From positions 744,001-808,000 of the forward strand of contig LR733345.1 in NCBI GenBank assembly GCA_902506225.1: a stretch of 64,000 bases of DNA, given 5' to 3'. The position numbers were made by a program, and so were the translations under genes. Below the pieces are notes generated by a model that saw only the letters and a program-made list of their open reading frames with translations, did no database searches and was not told the DNA's origin. The stretch's first letter is position 1. Each line of letters begins with the position of its first letter. The stretch comes from Faucicola sp902506225. GTDB lineage: Bacteria; Pseudomonadota; Gammaproteobacteria; Pseudomonadales; Moraxellaceae. Below, piece by piece: positions 17,695-26,401 of the stretch.

Positions 17695-19323
17695 ATGACA
17701 AAATTCATCTTTGTAACTGGCGGTGTCGTTTCTTCACTTGGCAAAGGTATCACCGCTGCATCGGTAGCCGCGATTCTTGAGGCACGTGGTCTGAAAGTCA
17801 CCATGACCAAAATGGACCCTTATATCAATATTGATCCAGGTACAATGAGCCCGTTTCAGCATGGTGAAGTATTTGTTACCGAAGATGGCGCAGAGACTGA
17901 CCTGGATTTGGGCTATTACGAGCGTTTTTTGCGCCACTCAAAAATGACGCAACGTAACAACTTTACCAGCGGGCGTATTTATTCAACCGTGATTGAAAAA
18001 GAACGTCGCGGTGATTATTTGGGCGGTACGGTACAGGTCATTCCACATATTACCGATGAAATCAAAGCGCGTATCCGTGCCAGTGGCGAAGGCTACGATA
18101 TTGCCATGATAGAAATCGGTGGTACTGTCGGTGATATTGAAAGCTTGCCATTCATGGAAGCGGTGCGTCAAATGCAAGTTGAACTTGGCCGCAACAATGC
18201 GATGCTGATGCATTTAACCCTAGTGCCTTATATCGCGAGTGCAGGCGAGAGCAAAACCAAACCAACCCAGCACTCAGTCAAAGAATTACGCAGCATTGGC
18301 TTGCAGCCTGATGTGCTAATTTGCCGTAGTGAACACGCGATTAGCGATGATAATCGCCTAAAAATTGCATCGTTTACCAATGTTGAGCAACGTGCCGTTA
18401 TCCTTTGCCCAGATGCCAAATCCATTTATCAAATTCCAAGTATCCTGCACGCCCAGCATTTAGATGATTTGATTTGTGAGCGCTTTGGTTTAGATACCCC
18501 AGAGGCGGACTTAAGTGATTGGCACCAGTTTACCCAAGCGTTGTTAAATACCCAAGAAACTGTAACTGTGGCGATGGTGGGTAAATACGTCGAACTGCCT
18601 GATGCTTATAAGTCAATCAATGAAGCCTTGCTACATGCGGGCGTGGCAAACAATGTCAAAGTCAATATTGACTATGTCGATGCCGAAAAACTTGAAAACG
18701 ATGACAGCCTGTTTGAGTATATTAAATCTGCCGATGCCGTACTCGTCCCTGGTGGATTCGGTGAGCGCGGCACCGTGGGTAAAATGAAAGCGATTCGCTA
18801 TGCCCGCGAAAACAATGTGCCTTATTTGGGGATTTGTTTGGGAATGCAATTAGCCGTCATTGAGTTTGCGCGCAATGTATTGGGTTTAGATGCCAACTCA
18901 ACAGAGTTTGATAAAAAAACCAAAGCGCCATTGATTGGTTTGATTACAGAATGGTTTGATGAAAAAGGTGAACTACAAGTACGTAGTGACGCCTCAGATT
19001 TGGGCGGTACCATGCGTTTGGGTGCCCAAAAAGCCGAGCTTGTGGAAGACAGCAAACTGCGCCAAATCTATGGCAGTCCTGTGATTACTGAGCGCCATCG
19101 TCATCGCTATGAGATGAATGGTCGCTATATTGAACAGCTTGAGAATGCCGGTATGAAAATTTCTGGTTATTCAGCCAAACAGCATTTGGTTGAGTCAGTA
19201 GAAATTGCCAATCATCCTTGGTATGTGGCGGTACAATTCCATCCAGAATTTACCAGCCAGCCACGCGGTGGTCATCCATTGTTCAATAGCTTTGTTGCAG
19301 CGGCGAAACAAACCAAAAAATAG
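17695..19323 (+). CDS. pyrG: CTP synthase
   Basis: A 542-residue enzyme that aminates UTP to CTP with glutamine nitrogen and ATP. The synthetase domain (1 to about 267) starts MTKFIFVTGGVVSSLGKGIT with its P-loop and continues DPYINIDPGTMSPFQHGEVF. The glutamine amidotransferase domain has the oxyanion loop VPGGFGERG, the catalytic Cys in YLGICLGMQLAVIEFARN (near residue 380) and the His-Glu pair in VAVQFHPEFTS (near 516). Length is standard. kdsA follows after 123 bases, with a terminator-like hairpin between, so read-through to kdsA may be partial. Confidence 0.97.
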   Translation: MTKFIFVTGGVVSSLGKGITAASVAAILEARGLKVTMTKMDPYINIDPGTMSPFQHGEVFVTEDGAETDLDLGYYERFLRHSKMTQRNNFTSGRIYSTVIEKERRGDYLGGTVQVIPHITDEIKARIRASGEGYDIAMIEIGGTVGDIESLPFMEAVRQMQVELGRNNAMLMHLTLVPYIASAGESKTKPTQHSVKELRSIGLQPDVLICRSEHAISDDNRLKIASFTNVEQRAVILCPDAKSIYQIPSILHAQHLDDLICERFGLDTPEADLSDWHQFTQALLNTQETVTVAMVGKYVELPDAYKSINEALLHAGVANNVKVNIDYVDAEKLENDDSLFEYIKSADAVLVPGGFGERGTVGKMKAIRYARENNVPYLGICLGMQLAVIEFARNVLGLDANSTEFDKKTKAPLIGLITEWFDEKGELQVRSDASDLGGTMRLGAQKAELVEDSKLRQIYGSPVITERHRHRYEMNGRYIEQLENAGMKISGYSAKQHLVESVEIANHPWYVAVQFHPEFTSQPRGGHPLFNSFVAAAKQTKK

Positions 19324-19340
19324 TATTTATGATGCACAAC

Positions 19341-19367
19341 AAAACCATCTGCTACAGGTGGTTTTTT
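19341..19367 (+). terminator. pyrG terminator
   Basis: Stem AAAACCATCTG / CAGGTGGTTTT (with G-U pairs), loop CTA and T6. Confidence 0.75.
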
Positions 19368-19446
19368 GTTTTTAGCCATCTGTGTATCTAGCCAATTATG
19401 CTATAGTGACAATCAATAAAAACTTTGACAACATACTGAGAGCCCT

Positions 19447-20310
19447 ATGACCACTAACTTACCGACACCACAATCTCATATTCAGCTCAACGATATCACC
19501 ATCGGCAATGATCAACCGTTTGTGCTGTTTGGCGGCATGAATGTACTAGAAAGTAAAGATTTGGCATTTGAAATTGCTGAAAGCTATATTGAAATCTGTA
19601 AGCGCTTAAACATCGGCTATGTGTTTAAGGCAAGTTTTGATAAAGCCAATCGCTCAAGCTTGTACTCTTTTCGTGGTCCAGGTCTGGAAAAAGGTATTGA
19701 ATGGCTAAGCGATATTAAAAAAGCGTTCAATGTACCCATTATCACTGACGTACACGAGCCGTACCAAGCTGAGCCTGTGGCAGCAGTGGCGGATATTATC
19801 CAGTTGCCCGCGTTTTTGAGTCGGCAAACTGACTTGGTAGCAGCGATGGCAAAAACCGGTGCGATTATTAACGTCAAAAAAGCACAGTTTTTGGCACCCC
19901 ATGAGATGAAGCATATCATCAATAAATGCCTTGAAGCCGGTAATGATAGAATCATCTTGTGCGAGCGTGGCAGTGCGTTTGGTTATAACAATCTCGTTGT
20001 TGATATGCTTGGCTTTGACACTATGAAAAAAATGCAGGTTCCCGTGTTTTTTGATGTGACCCATAGCTTGCAGCAGCCAGGGGCAAGAGCAGACAGTGCA
20101 GGCGGTCGCCGAGAGCAAATTACCACGTTAGCACGCGCTGGCATGGCAACAGGATTGGCAGGGTTATTTTTGGAAGCGCACCCAAATCCTGATGTTGCCA
20201 AATGCGATGGTCCTTGTGCGCTGCGGCTGAGTCAGCTTGAGCCGTTTTTAGCCCAGTTAAAACAGCTTGATACCTTAGTCAAAGGGTTTGAGGTGTTAGA
20301 TACCCACTGA
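19447..20310 (+). CDS. kdsA: 3-deoxy-D-manno-octulosonate 8-phosphate (KDO8P) synthase
   Basis: A 287-residue class I aldolase-type enzyme that condenses phosphoenolpyruvate with arabinose 5-phosphate for lipid A/core KDO synthesis. Seen: FVLFGGMNVLESKDLAFEIA, FKASFDKANRSS, GIEWLSDIKKAFNVPIITDVHEP, ADIIQLPAFLSRQTDLV, NVKKAQFLAPHEM and PVFFDVTHSLQQPGARADSAGG, all family hallmarks. Length is standard. In relatives eno usually follows directly; here about 4.1 kb with the copper genes lies between, and a strong terminator at 20344 separates them. Confidence 0.96.
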   Translation: MTTNLPTPQSHIQLNDITIGNDQPFVLFGGMNVLESKDLAFEIAESYIEICKRLNIGYVFKASFDKANRSSLYSFRGPGLEKGIEWLSDIKKAFNVPIITDVHEPYQAEPVAAVADIIQLPAFLSRQTDLVAAMAKTGAIINVKKAQFLAPHEMKHIINKCLEAGNDRIILCERGSAFGYNNLVVDMLGFDTMKKMQVPVFFDVTHSLQQPGARADSAGGRREQITTLARAGMATGLAGLFLEAHPNPDVAKCDGPCALRLSQLEPFLAQLKQLDTLVKGFEVLDTH

Positions 20311-20343
20311 TTTTTACGCAAGTTTTTAACACAAATTTGCAAC

Positions 20344-20388
20344 GCCTTGTTATTAAAATGCTATCAATCGATAACGAGGCTTTTTTTT
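20344..20388 (+). terminator. kdsA terminator
   Basis: Stem GCCTTGTTAT / ATAACGAGGC (one G-U), 17-base loop, then T8. Confidence 0.75.
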
Positions 20389-20461
20389 GGCTATGGTATA
20401 GTGGTAGCTTATAGGATTAGAACAATATTTGATAACCCACAGCATAAATACAGGAATAACC

Positions 20462-20755
20462 ATGGCAATTCAAACAGTCGCGTATGATTTAAAAGGCATT
20501 AATGACCCAGCAGGCTATGAGGAAGTCATGAAAGCGTTAACCACCATCGGCGGGGTGCAGGCAGTGCATCTTGAACCTGAAAATCATCGCGTGATTGTTA
20601 GCTTTGATGATACCCAGACGTCAGTTTTTGCCTTCAAAGCTGCGCTGACCAATGTCGACTATATCACCGAGCCTTTCCCAATTGAAGCACCTGCCAACCC
20701 TGCCAACAATCGCACTTTAGCGGGTGATTTGGCAAAAGACGGTAGACTTTCCTAA
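20462..20755 (+). CDS. HMA-like small protein without the CxxC metal site
   Basis: A 97-residue protein. From residue 2 to about 70 the pattern (TVAYDLKGINDPAGYEEVMK, GVQAVHLEPENHRVIVSFDD, VFAFKAALTNVDY) matches the beta-alpha-beta-beta-alpha-beta ferredoxin-like fold of heavy-metal-associated domains, but the loop that would carry MxCxxC reads GINDPAG and the protein has no cysteine. It is followed by a short Pro/Asn-rich tail. The open frame starts at 20429; the ATG at 20462 is chosen because AGGA lies six bases before it. It sits right beside cueR (convergent, 9 bases apart) and near copZ/copA, so a link to copper handling is inferred from position, not shown. Confidence 0.65.
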   Translation: MAIQTVAYDLKGINDPAGYEEVMKALTTIGGVQAVHLEPENHRVIVSFDDTQTSVFAFKAALTNVDYITEPFPIEAPANPANNRTLAGDLAKDGRLS

Positions 20756-20764
20756 ATTGCTTGT

Positions 20765-21217
20765 TTAGTAGCTACGCTCGGTGCGGCAAGCGTGCTTGGC
20801 CACTGAGTCATTTTGTAAATCATCTTGTACGCCATCTTGTAAACCCTCTAAAATGCTACAAGTGGGTGAGCCATCTCCCAAACAACTATCGTGCCATCCT
20901 TGCAGGGTGGCTTTCATTGATTGTAACCGCTGTATTTTATCGCTTAGTTCATCAATGTGATTGCGGGTTAATGCTTTGACTTGGGCATTGCTACGCTGCT
21001 TGTTGTCTTGTAGAGCCAATAACGCTTCAATTTGCGCTAATGAAAATCCCACATCACGGGCATGTTTGATAAATTTTAGACGCTGTAATTGGGTATCGCT
21101 AAAGACACGATAACCACTGTCAGTGCGTTGGATGGTCTGTAATAAACCGAGTTTTTCGTACTCACGAATTTGCCTAGGTGATAATTCAGTCAATTTAGCC
21201 ACTTCATTAATATTCAT
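20765..21217 (-). CDS. cueR: Copper-responsive MerR-family activator CueR
   Basis: A 150-residue regulator with an N-terminal winged HTH (MNINEVAKLTELSPRQIREY...GLLQTIQRTDSGYRVFSDTQ) and a dimerisation helix (about 80-110). The metal loop is CLGDGSPTC, two Cys seven residues apart with the GD spacing of CueR, which binds Cu(I) or Ag(I). The tail after this is long (about 28 residues) with one more Cys, different from the short E. coli tail. It is divergent from copZ-copA; the shared 98-base spacer holds a MerR-type promoter with a 19-bp spacer, so activation of copZA is expected. Confidence 0.9.
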   Translation of the reverse strand: MNINEVAKLTELSPRQIREYEKLGLLQTIQRTDSGYRVFSDTQLQRLKFIKHARDVGFSLAQIEALLALQDNKQRSNAQVKALTRNHIDELSDKIQRLQSMKATLQGWHDSCLGDGSPTCSILEGLQDGVQDDLQNDSVAKHACRTERSY

Positions 21218-21224
21218 TTTTTGC

Positions 21225-21255
21225 TTGACCTTGACCTAATGTTAAGGTTTATAGT
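21225..21255 (+). promoter_or_regulatory. MerR-type copZA promoter with CueR box
   Basis: The -35 box TTGACC (21225-21230) and the -10 box TATAGT (21250-21255) are 19 bp apart, the over-long spacing used by MerR-family activators. Inside is the dyad ACCTTGAC-CTAAT-GTTAAGGT (21228-21248), one mismatch from perfect and close to the ACCTT...AAGGT form of CueR sites. Confidence 0.85.
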
Positions 21256-21315
21256 AATACCACAGTGTGATAAATCAATCTTTTTTTTTCAAAGAACGTA
21301 AAAAAGGAGCGTAGT

Positions 21316-21528
21316 ATGACAACCCAAACCATCACCTTAAATATCCAAGGCATGACTTGTGGCGGCTGCGTCAAAAGCGTAACCAATGCCCTCAATCAAG
21401 TGGCAGGGGTGCAATCTGTCGATGTCAGTCTTGACCATAACAACGCAACCATCAGCTTTGATGACAGTCAAGCCCAACAAAGCACGCTTAAAGAAGCGAT
21501 TGAAGACGCTGGCTTTGACGTAGTATAA
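21316..21528 (+). CDS. copZ: Copper chaperone CopZ
   Basis: A 70-residue single HMA domain with the metal site GMTCGGCVKSV (residues 11-21) and the rest of the fold (VQSVDVSLDHNNATISFDD...AIEDAGFDVV). It carries Cu(I) in the cytosol and hands it to CopA. AAAAAGGAG before the ATG is a strong ribosome site. copA starts 38 bases downstream on the same strand. Confidence 0.92.
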   Translation: MTTQTITLNIQGMTCGGCVKSVTNALNQVAGVQSVDVSLDHNNATISFDDSQAQQSTLKEAIEDAGFDVV

Positions 21529-21566
21529 CGACGCCACGTAAGACACCATACAAGACAGACACTATC

Positions 21567-23861
21567 ATGACTACCCAATCGATACACGCGTCAGACAACG
21601 CCCATACCGAGCAAATCATTCTTGATATCGATGGCATGACTTGTCAAGCCTGTGCCAGCCGCATCGAAAAAGTGCTCAATAAAAAGCCTGCGATAGTGCA
21701 AGCCAATGTCAACTATGCCAATGAAGTGGCGCAGGTGCAGTTTGATGCCTCACAAACCAACGCCGAGCAGATTGTAGAATGGGTGAAAAAGACAGGCTAT
21801 GAGGCAAAAGTACAGCCGCAGAACGCGCTATTTGCGCATGAAGCCCATGAGCAGAAAGTGCCCTACAACTTGATTGCGGTTTGGATTTGCTTGCTGCCTT
21901 TTTTGATTGGTATGGCAGGCATGATGATGGGCAGTCATGCACTGATGCCGCCGCTGTGGCTACAATTTGTGTTGGCAACTATCGTACAGTTTGGCTTGGC
22001 GACAGCGTTTTACAAAAGTGCCTGGGCGAGTATCAAAGGCGGTCTTGCCAATATGGACGTGTTGGTGGTGCTTGGCACACTGACAATTTGGGCGTATTCG
22101 ACCTATAGTTGGTTAAGCTATCTGCAAACCACAGCCCAAATGGGACATGATGGAATGGCGCATAGTATGCCCCATGTGTATTTTGAAGCCAGCGTGATGG
22201 TGATTGCCTTTGTCAAAATGGGCAAGTACCTAGAAGCCCGTACCAAAAAACATAGCCTAAATAGCATCAATTTGCTATTAGCGCTCACCCCTGAGCAAGT
22301 GGAAGTTAAAAACCCCAATCCACAAAGCCAAGATGCGCAGTGGCAAACCCTGCCCCTTGAGCAAGTCACGGCCGGTCAAATTTTACGTGCTAAAGCAGGT
22401 ACTCGCATTGCCACCGATGGCATCGTCACCGCTGGCGAAGGCTGGTGTGATGAGAGCCACTTAACGGGTGAATCAGTGCCCCTGTCTAAACATATTGGCA
22501 GTACGGTGCTGGCAGGTGCCATGGTAGAAAACGGCAGCTTTGAATACCAAGTCACCGCCAAAGGCAGTCAAACACGGCTTGGCGATATGATACAAGCGCT
22601 CAACGACGCCCAAGGCAGTAAAGCCCATATCGCCCGTATCGCCGATAAAGTCGCGGGGATTTTTGTGCCGGTGGTGGTTGCCATCGCATTGTTGACTTTT
22701 TTTGCCAATTATTGGTTCTTAGGCGCGTTTGACACGGCACTCATGCGCGCGGTGGCGGTGCTCGTGATTGCTTGCCCCTGTGCATTGGGACTGGCGACGC
22801 CGGCAGCCATCATGGCGGGCATGGGTGTGGCAGCACGCTCAGGGGTTTGGTTTAAAGATGCGCAAGCCTTAGAAGCGGCAGGTGCAATTGATACGGTAGT
22901 ATTCGATAAGACAGGCACCATCACCCAAGGTAAACCCCAATTATCGGCAGCGTACCTGATAGATGACAATCTAAAACTGTTTAACTTAGACAAAGCGGCA
23001 CTGCTGCAGCTCGTTGCCAGTGTCGAGCGTCATGCGAACCACCCGCTTGCGACCACGCTAGTGAACTATGCTGAAGCCTACAATAAACAGACTGATACGC
23101 CTCAAAATCCAGCGGCATTTACCATAAGCCATGTAGAGACAGTGCTGGGGCAGGGGATACAGGCACAGGTAGCCACGATTGGGCGAGTGAAAATCGGCAC
23201 GCCAAGTTTTGCCAATCTTCAGTTGCCTGCAGCGACTATCCAAGCCAATCCCGTTTGGCAAATTGCCAGTCAAGTGGCGGTAAGTATCAATGACACCCCT
23301 GTGGCAGCCTTTGCGCTAGCTGACGAGCTCAAACAAGACAGTGTTAAGGTGATTGCGTCGCTGCAAGCCCATCATCTAGATGTGGTAGTGATGAGTGGCG
23401 ACAAGCAATCGGTGGTAGATTATGTGGGTCAGCAGATTAACGCCAGCAAGGCACTTGGCGAGCTGTCGCCACGTGACAAAGCGCAGCACATTGATGAATG
23501 GCAACAACAAGGCAAAAAGGTGGCAATGGTCGGGGATGGGGTGAATGATGCGCCCGCGATGGCAACGGCGACCGCAAGTTTTGCGGTAGAAGGCGCAACC
23601 GATATTGCCAAGCATAGCGCCACGGCAAGGCTAATGGGCGAGTCGCTCAAACATGTCGATTATGCGGTCACAATTGCTCGCGCAACCCTGCGTAATATCA
23701 AGCAAAACCTATTTTTTGCGTTTATCTATAATTGTCTTGGTATACCGTTAGCAGCGTTTGGGCTACTCAATCCGATGATAGCGGCAGCGGCGATGGCGCT
23801 GAGCTCGATTTCTGTACTACTTAATGCGTTACGATTGACTCGATTTAAAGTGTCACATTAG
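21567..23861 (+). CDS. copA: Cu(I)-exporting P-type ATPase
   Basis: A 764-residue P1B-1 ATPase that pumps Cu(I) from the cytosol across the inner membrane. One N-terminal HMA domain has GMTCQACASRIEKV (about residues 23-36). The membrane copper site is CPCALGLATP (near residue 402), the phosphorylation site is DKTGTITQGK (near 447), the TGES actuator loop is HLTGESVPLS, and the hinge is MVGDGVNDAPAMA; the last membrane helix keeps the NxxxxP-type MxxSS pattern AMALSSISVLLNALRL. Length is normal for a one-HMA pump. The end overlaps the convergent lipoprotein gene by 9 bases, and no terminator is seen there. Confidence 0.95.
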   Translation: MTTQSIHASDNAHTEQIILDIDGMTCQACASRIEKVLNKKPAIVQANVNYANEVAQVQFDASQTNAEQIVEWVKKTGYEAKVQPQNALFAHEAHEQKVPYNLIAVWICLLPFLIGMAGMMMGSHALMPPLWLQFVLATIVQFGLATAFYKSAWASIKGGLANMDVLVVLGTLTIWAYSTYSWLSYLQTTAQMGHDGMAHSMPHVYFEASVMVIAFVKMGKYLEARTKKHSLNSINLLLALTPEQVEVKNPNPQSQDAQWQTLPLEQVTAGQILRAKAGTRIATDGIVTAGEGWCDESHLTGESVPLSKHIGSTVLAGAMVENGSFEYQVTAKGSQTRLGDMIQALNDAQGSKAHIARIADKVAGIFVPVVVAIALLTFFANYWFLGAFDTALMRAVAVLVIACPCALGLATPAAIMAGMGVAARSGVWFKDAQALEAAGAIDTVVFDKTGTITQGKPQLSAAYLIDDNLKLFNLDKAALLQLVASVERHANHPLATTLVNYAEAYNKQTDTPQNPAAFTISHVETVLGQGIQAQVATIGRVKIGTPSFANLQLPAATIQANPVWQIASQVAVSINDTPVAAFALADELKQDSVKVIASLQAHHLDVVVMSGDKQSVVDYVGQQINASKALGELSPRDKAQHIDEWQQQGKKVAMVGDGVNDAPAMATATASFAVEGATDIAKHSATARLMGESLKHVDYAVTIARATLRNIKQNLFFAFIYNCLGIPLAAFGLLNPMIAAAAMALSSISVLLNALRLTRFKVSH

Positions 23862-24305
23862 CCATATTTTATCGACTTTGCAATTGATTTTAGGTTGTGG
23901 CTGTAGCGCTGCATAAGAATATTCACCCCCACCAACGGACATAGTATCGCCTAAACGGTATTTGGTTTTTCTTATAGTTAGAATTTGGTTTTGCTCATCC
24001 CAGCTCGTGGTTTCGGCTGGAAAAACAACCGCTTGATTACCTATCATCAAGCAATTATCTTTTAAGTTAAGTGGACCCGTCAGTTTTGCCATCGGTGCAA
24101 TACGATAACCTTCTTTAGTAAGAACGCTAGGCATAACAACTAAAGGGCTAGAAAGATTAGGCTTAGTTATATCAAGTGATTTTCTGACTTCAGGATGCGT
24201 AATGACCGTTGGTGGTGGGTTTGATAAAATTTTTGATTGACAACCCAACAAAGTCAGCAGCAAAAAAGTGCATAGGGTTGTGATGGATAAAGAGGTTTTA
24301 ATCAT
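23853..24305 (-). CDS. Putative lipoprotein, 150 aa
   Basis: The N-terminus MIKTSLSITTLCTFLLLTLLGC is a lipoprotein signal with lipobox LLGC; Cys 22 would be acylated. The mature part has a Pro/Thr/Ser linker (KILSNPPPTVITHPEVRK) and then a beta-rich domain with two more Cys (DNCLMIGNQAVVF and KINCKVDKIW). I know no family for it. The frame can also start at a GTG four codons upstream (24317); neither start has a clear ribosome site. It is convergent with copA, with a 9-base overlap, and divergent from eno. Confidence 0.6.
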   Translation of the reverse strand: MIKTSLSITTLCTFLLLTLLGCQSKILSNPPPTVITHPEVRKSLDITKPNLSSPLVVMPSVLTKEGYRIAPMAKLTGPLNLKDNCLMIGNQAVVFPAETTSWDEQNQILTIRKTKYRLGDTMSVGGGEYSYAALQPQPKINCKVDKIWLM

Positions 24306-24444
24306 TACGATTTTCACTTATATGAGTAGATATTTAGTACGATGAGTCTAACAAAATATGGTTTTCTATCCTACTAAAAAAACTTACCAAAATATGCTAT
24401 TATGGCGAAAATCTTACTTTTACTGGATAAAAACAGGAAACGCC

Positions 24445-25785
24445 ATGTACGCTGAAGAAACCACCACCAATAACCAAATCAAAGATATCATTGCCCGCGA
24501 AATTTTGGACTCACGCGGCAACCCAACCATTGAAGCCGATGTGATTTTAGCGGATGGTACTATCGGTCGTGCAGCAGCACCATCGGGGGCATCGACAGGT
24601 TCACGTGAAGCGCTTGAGCTGCGTGATGGTGATGCATCACGCTATCTGGGTAAAGGGGTTAAAAAAGCCGTTGCCAACGTCAACAGTGAAATTCGTTCAT
24701 CACTGGTTGATATGGATGTATCAAAACAACAAGACATTGACAACAAATTATTAGCGCTTGATGGCACAGAAAACAAAGAAAAATTGGGCGCCAATGCGAC
24801 CTTAGCAGTATCTTTAGCAGCAGCCCGTGCCGCCGCACAATCACAAAAACTGCCACTTCACCAGTACATTGCCAATCTACGTGGGCAAACATCACTATCG
24901 ATGCCGGTGCCGATGATGAACATCCTAAATGGCGGTGCCCACGCGGATAACACCGTTGATATCCAAGAGTTTATGATTGAGCCTGTTAATTTTACCAGCT
25001 TCGGTGAAGCCTTGCGTGCGGGTACAGAAGTGTTTCATAGCCTAAAATCTGTGCTAAAAAAACAAGGCTTGAACACCGCAGTCGGTGATGAAGGTGGCTT
25101 TGCACCAAACTTACGCTCAAACGAAGAAGCGATTACAGTCATCATGCAAGCGATTGAGCAGGCAGGTTATACCGCAGGTAAAGACATTTACTTAGCGCTT
25201 GATTGTGCCTCATCAGAGTTCTACCATAAAAACGAGCAAGGGAACGGTCAATACGTACTTGAAGGCGAAGGCAATAAAGCCTTTAGTTCAGAAGGTTTTG
25301 CGGATTATTTAGCAGGTCTTGTGAGTCAATACCCAATTATCTCGATTGAAGATGGTCTAGATGAAAGCGATTGGGATGGCTGGGCATACTTAACGCAAAA
25401 ATTGGGCGACAAAGTGCAGCTCGTGGGTGACGATTTGTTCGTGACCAATCCAAAAATCCTACAAGAAGGTATCGACAAGCACATTGCCAATGCGATTTTG
25501 ATTAAATTCAATCAAATTGGTACTTTATCAGAAACTTTAGATGCTATTTATCTAGCGAAGAAAAATGGCTATGCCACTGTCATCTCACACCGCTCAGGTG
25601 AGACTGAAGACAGCACCATCGCTGACTTAGCTGTGGGGACAGCTGCAGGTCAAATTAAAACAGGCTCACTGTGCCGTTCTGACCGTGTTGCCAAATATAA
25701 CCAATTGCTTCGTATCGAGCAGATGGTCACCGCAAGCTACCACGGTGCTGACGAGTTTATCGGTTTACGCAACCCAAAAGCCTAA
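24445..25785 (+). CDS. eno: Enolase
   Basis: A 446-residue glycolytic enzyme interconverting 2-phosphoglycerate and phosphoenolpyruvate, and often part of the RNA degradosome. Seen: REILDSRGNPTIEADV, the GAPSGAST-like AAPSGASTGSREALELRDG, GDEGGFAPNL, the Mg-binding VGDDLFVTN and the active-site SHRSGETEDSTIADLAV, ending RNPKA. The open frame starts at 24358, but the ATG at 24445 has ACAGGAAA upstream and gives MYAEETTTNNQIKDIIARE, a slightly longer N-terminus than usual. ftsB and ispD follow. The stop codon lies in a 14-bp tandem repeat. Confidence 0.96.
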   Translation: MYAEETTTNNQIKDIIAREILDSRGNPTIEADVILADGTIGRAAAPSGASTGSREALELRDGDASRYLGKGVKKAVANVNSEIRSSLVDMDVSKQQDIDNKLLALDGTENKEKLGANATLAVSLAAARAAAQSQKLPLHQYIANLRGQTSLSMPVPMMNILNGGAHADNTVDIQEFMIEPVNFTSFGEALRAGTEVFHSLKSVLKKQGLNTAVGDEGGFAPNLRSNEEAITVIMQAIEQAGYTAGKDIYLALDCASSEFYHKNEQGNGQYVLEGEGNKAFSSEGFADYLAGLVSQYPIISIEDGLDESDWDGWAYLTQKLGDKVQLVGDDLFVTNPKILQEGIDKHIANAILIKFNQIGTLSETLDAIYLAKKNGYATVISHRSGETEDSTIADLAVGTAAGQIKTGSLCRSDRVAKYNQLLRIEQMVTASYHGADEFIGLRNPKA

Positions 25786-25859
25786 CTTTAAAAGCCTAAC
25801 TTTAAAAGCCTAACTTTAAAAGCTCAGCGCCAAAAGATTAACTCTGAAAGCTTAAATTT
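25776..25859. repeat. 14-bp tandem repeat at the end of eno
   Basis: Three exact units of AAAAGCCTAACTTT (25776, 25790, 25804) are followed by three decayed ones (AAAAGCTCAGCGCC, AAAAGATTAACTCT, GAAAGCTTAAATTT). The last eno codons and its TAA are part of unit 1, so coding DNA seeded the array. Confidence 0.9.
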
Positions 25860-25886
25860 TGAAGCTTGATAAAGCATTGAAGTGAT

Positions 25887-25942
25887 AAAAACCTTAACCC
25901 ATGACATTGAATTTGCTACAATGCGTGGGGTAAGGTTTTTTT
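25887..25942 (+). terminator. Hairpin before ftsB
   Basis: The arms AAAACCTTAACCCATG and CGTGGGGTAAGGTTTT pair with small bulges and are followed by T. It could end eno transcription; a TACAAT at 25917 inside the loop might start ftsB-ispD. Confidence 0.55.
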
Positions 25943-25973
25943 ATGCCAAAAGTTTTTATTATTGAGTGCTGTC

Positions 25974-26324
25974 ATGACTTATTTGCGTCAACTGTTTATG
26001 ATTATTTTTGCGGTGATTGTGTTGTTATGTCTACAATACCAGTATTGGTTTGGCACCAATGGTCGTGGCGATTTGGCAGCGTTAAATAAACAAATCAGCG
26101 AACAGCAATTCATCAATAGTGATCAGCAAAAAGCCAATGAGGTATTGCTTGCCGATGTTAAAGACTTAAAAAGTGGACTTGAAGCGGTGGAAGAACACGC
26201 TCGCTCTGATTTAGGCTTAATCAAGCAAGGCGAAACCTTTGTGCAAATGTCGACCGCTAGCAGTGTGTACAGTACCGATGTCATCACAACGACTGCCCAA
26301 AATACCGCCACGCCTCACCCATAA
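25974..26324 (+). CDS. ftsB: Cell division protein FtsB
   Basis: A 116-residue bitopic membrane protein of the FtsQLB division complex. A short cytosolic start is followed by one membrane helix (MIIFAVIVLLCLQYQYWFG, about residues 9-27) with the family words YQYWFG(T)NG and a coiled coil (LAALNKQISEQQ...NEVLLADVKDLKSGLEAVEEHAR), then RSDLGLIKQGETFVQ. The ATG at 25974 is chosen over a TTG at 25962. Location between eno and ispD is the standard gammaproteobacterial position. The Thr-rich tail after residue 95 is longer than usual. Confidence 0.92.
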   Translation: MTYLRQLFMIIFAVIVLLCLQYQYWFGTNGRGDLAALNKQISEQQFINSDQQKANEVLLADVKDLKSGLEAVEEHARSDLGLIKQGETFVQMSTASSVYSTDVITTTAQNTATPHP

Positions 26325-26401
26325 AAACGCATAAAACTGCCAAAGTTATATTTGTCTCAATTTTTACTGTCTACTGTTTACTTTATTGTTGAAAAGACGC
26401 C

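Noticed and set aside
25776..25859. Direct repeats as a CRISPR array
   Set aside because: Units of 14 bp are adjacent with no spacers, and no cas gene is in the window; it is a plain tandem repeat.
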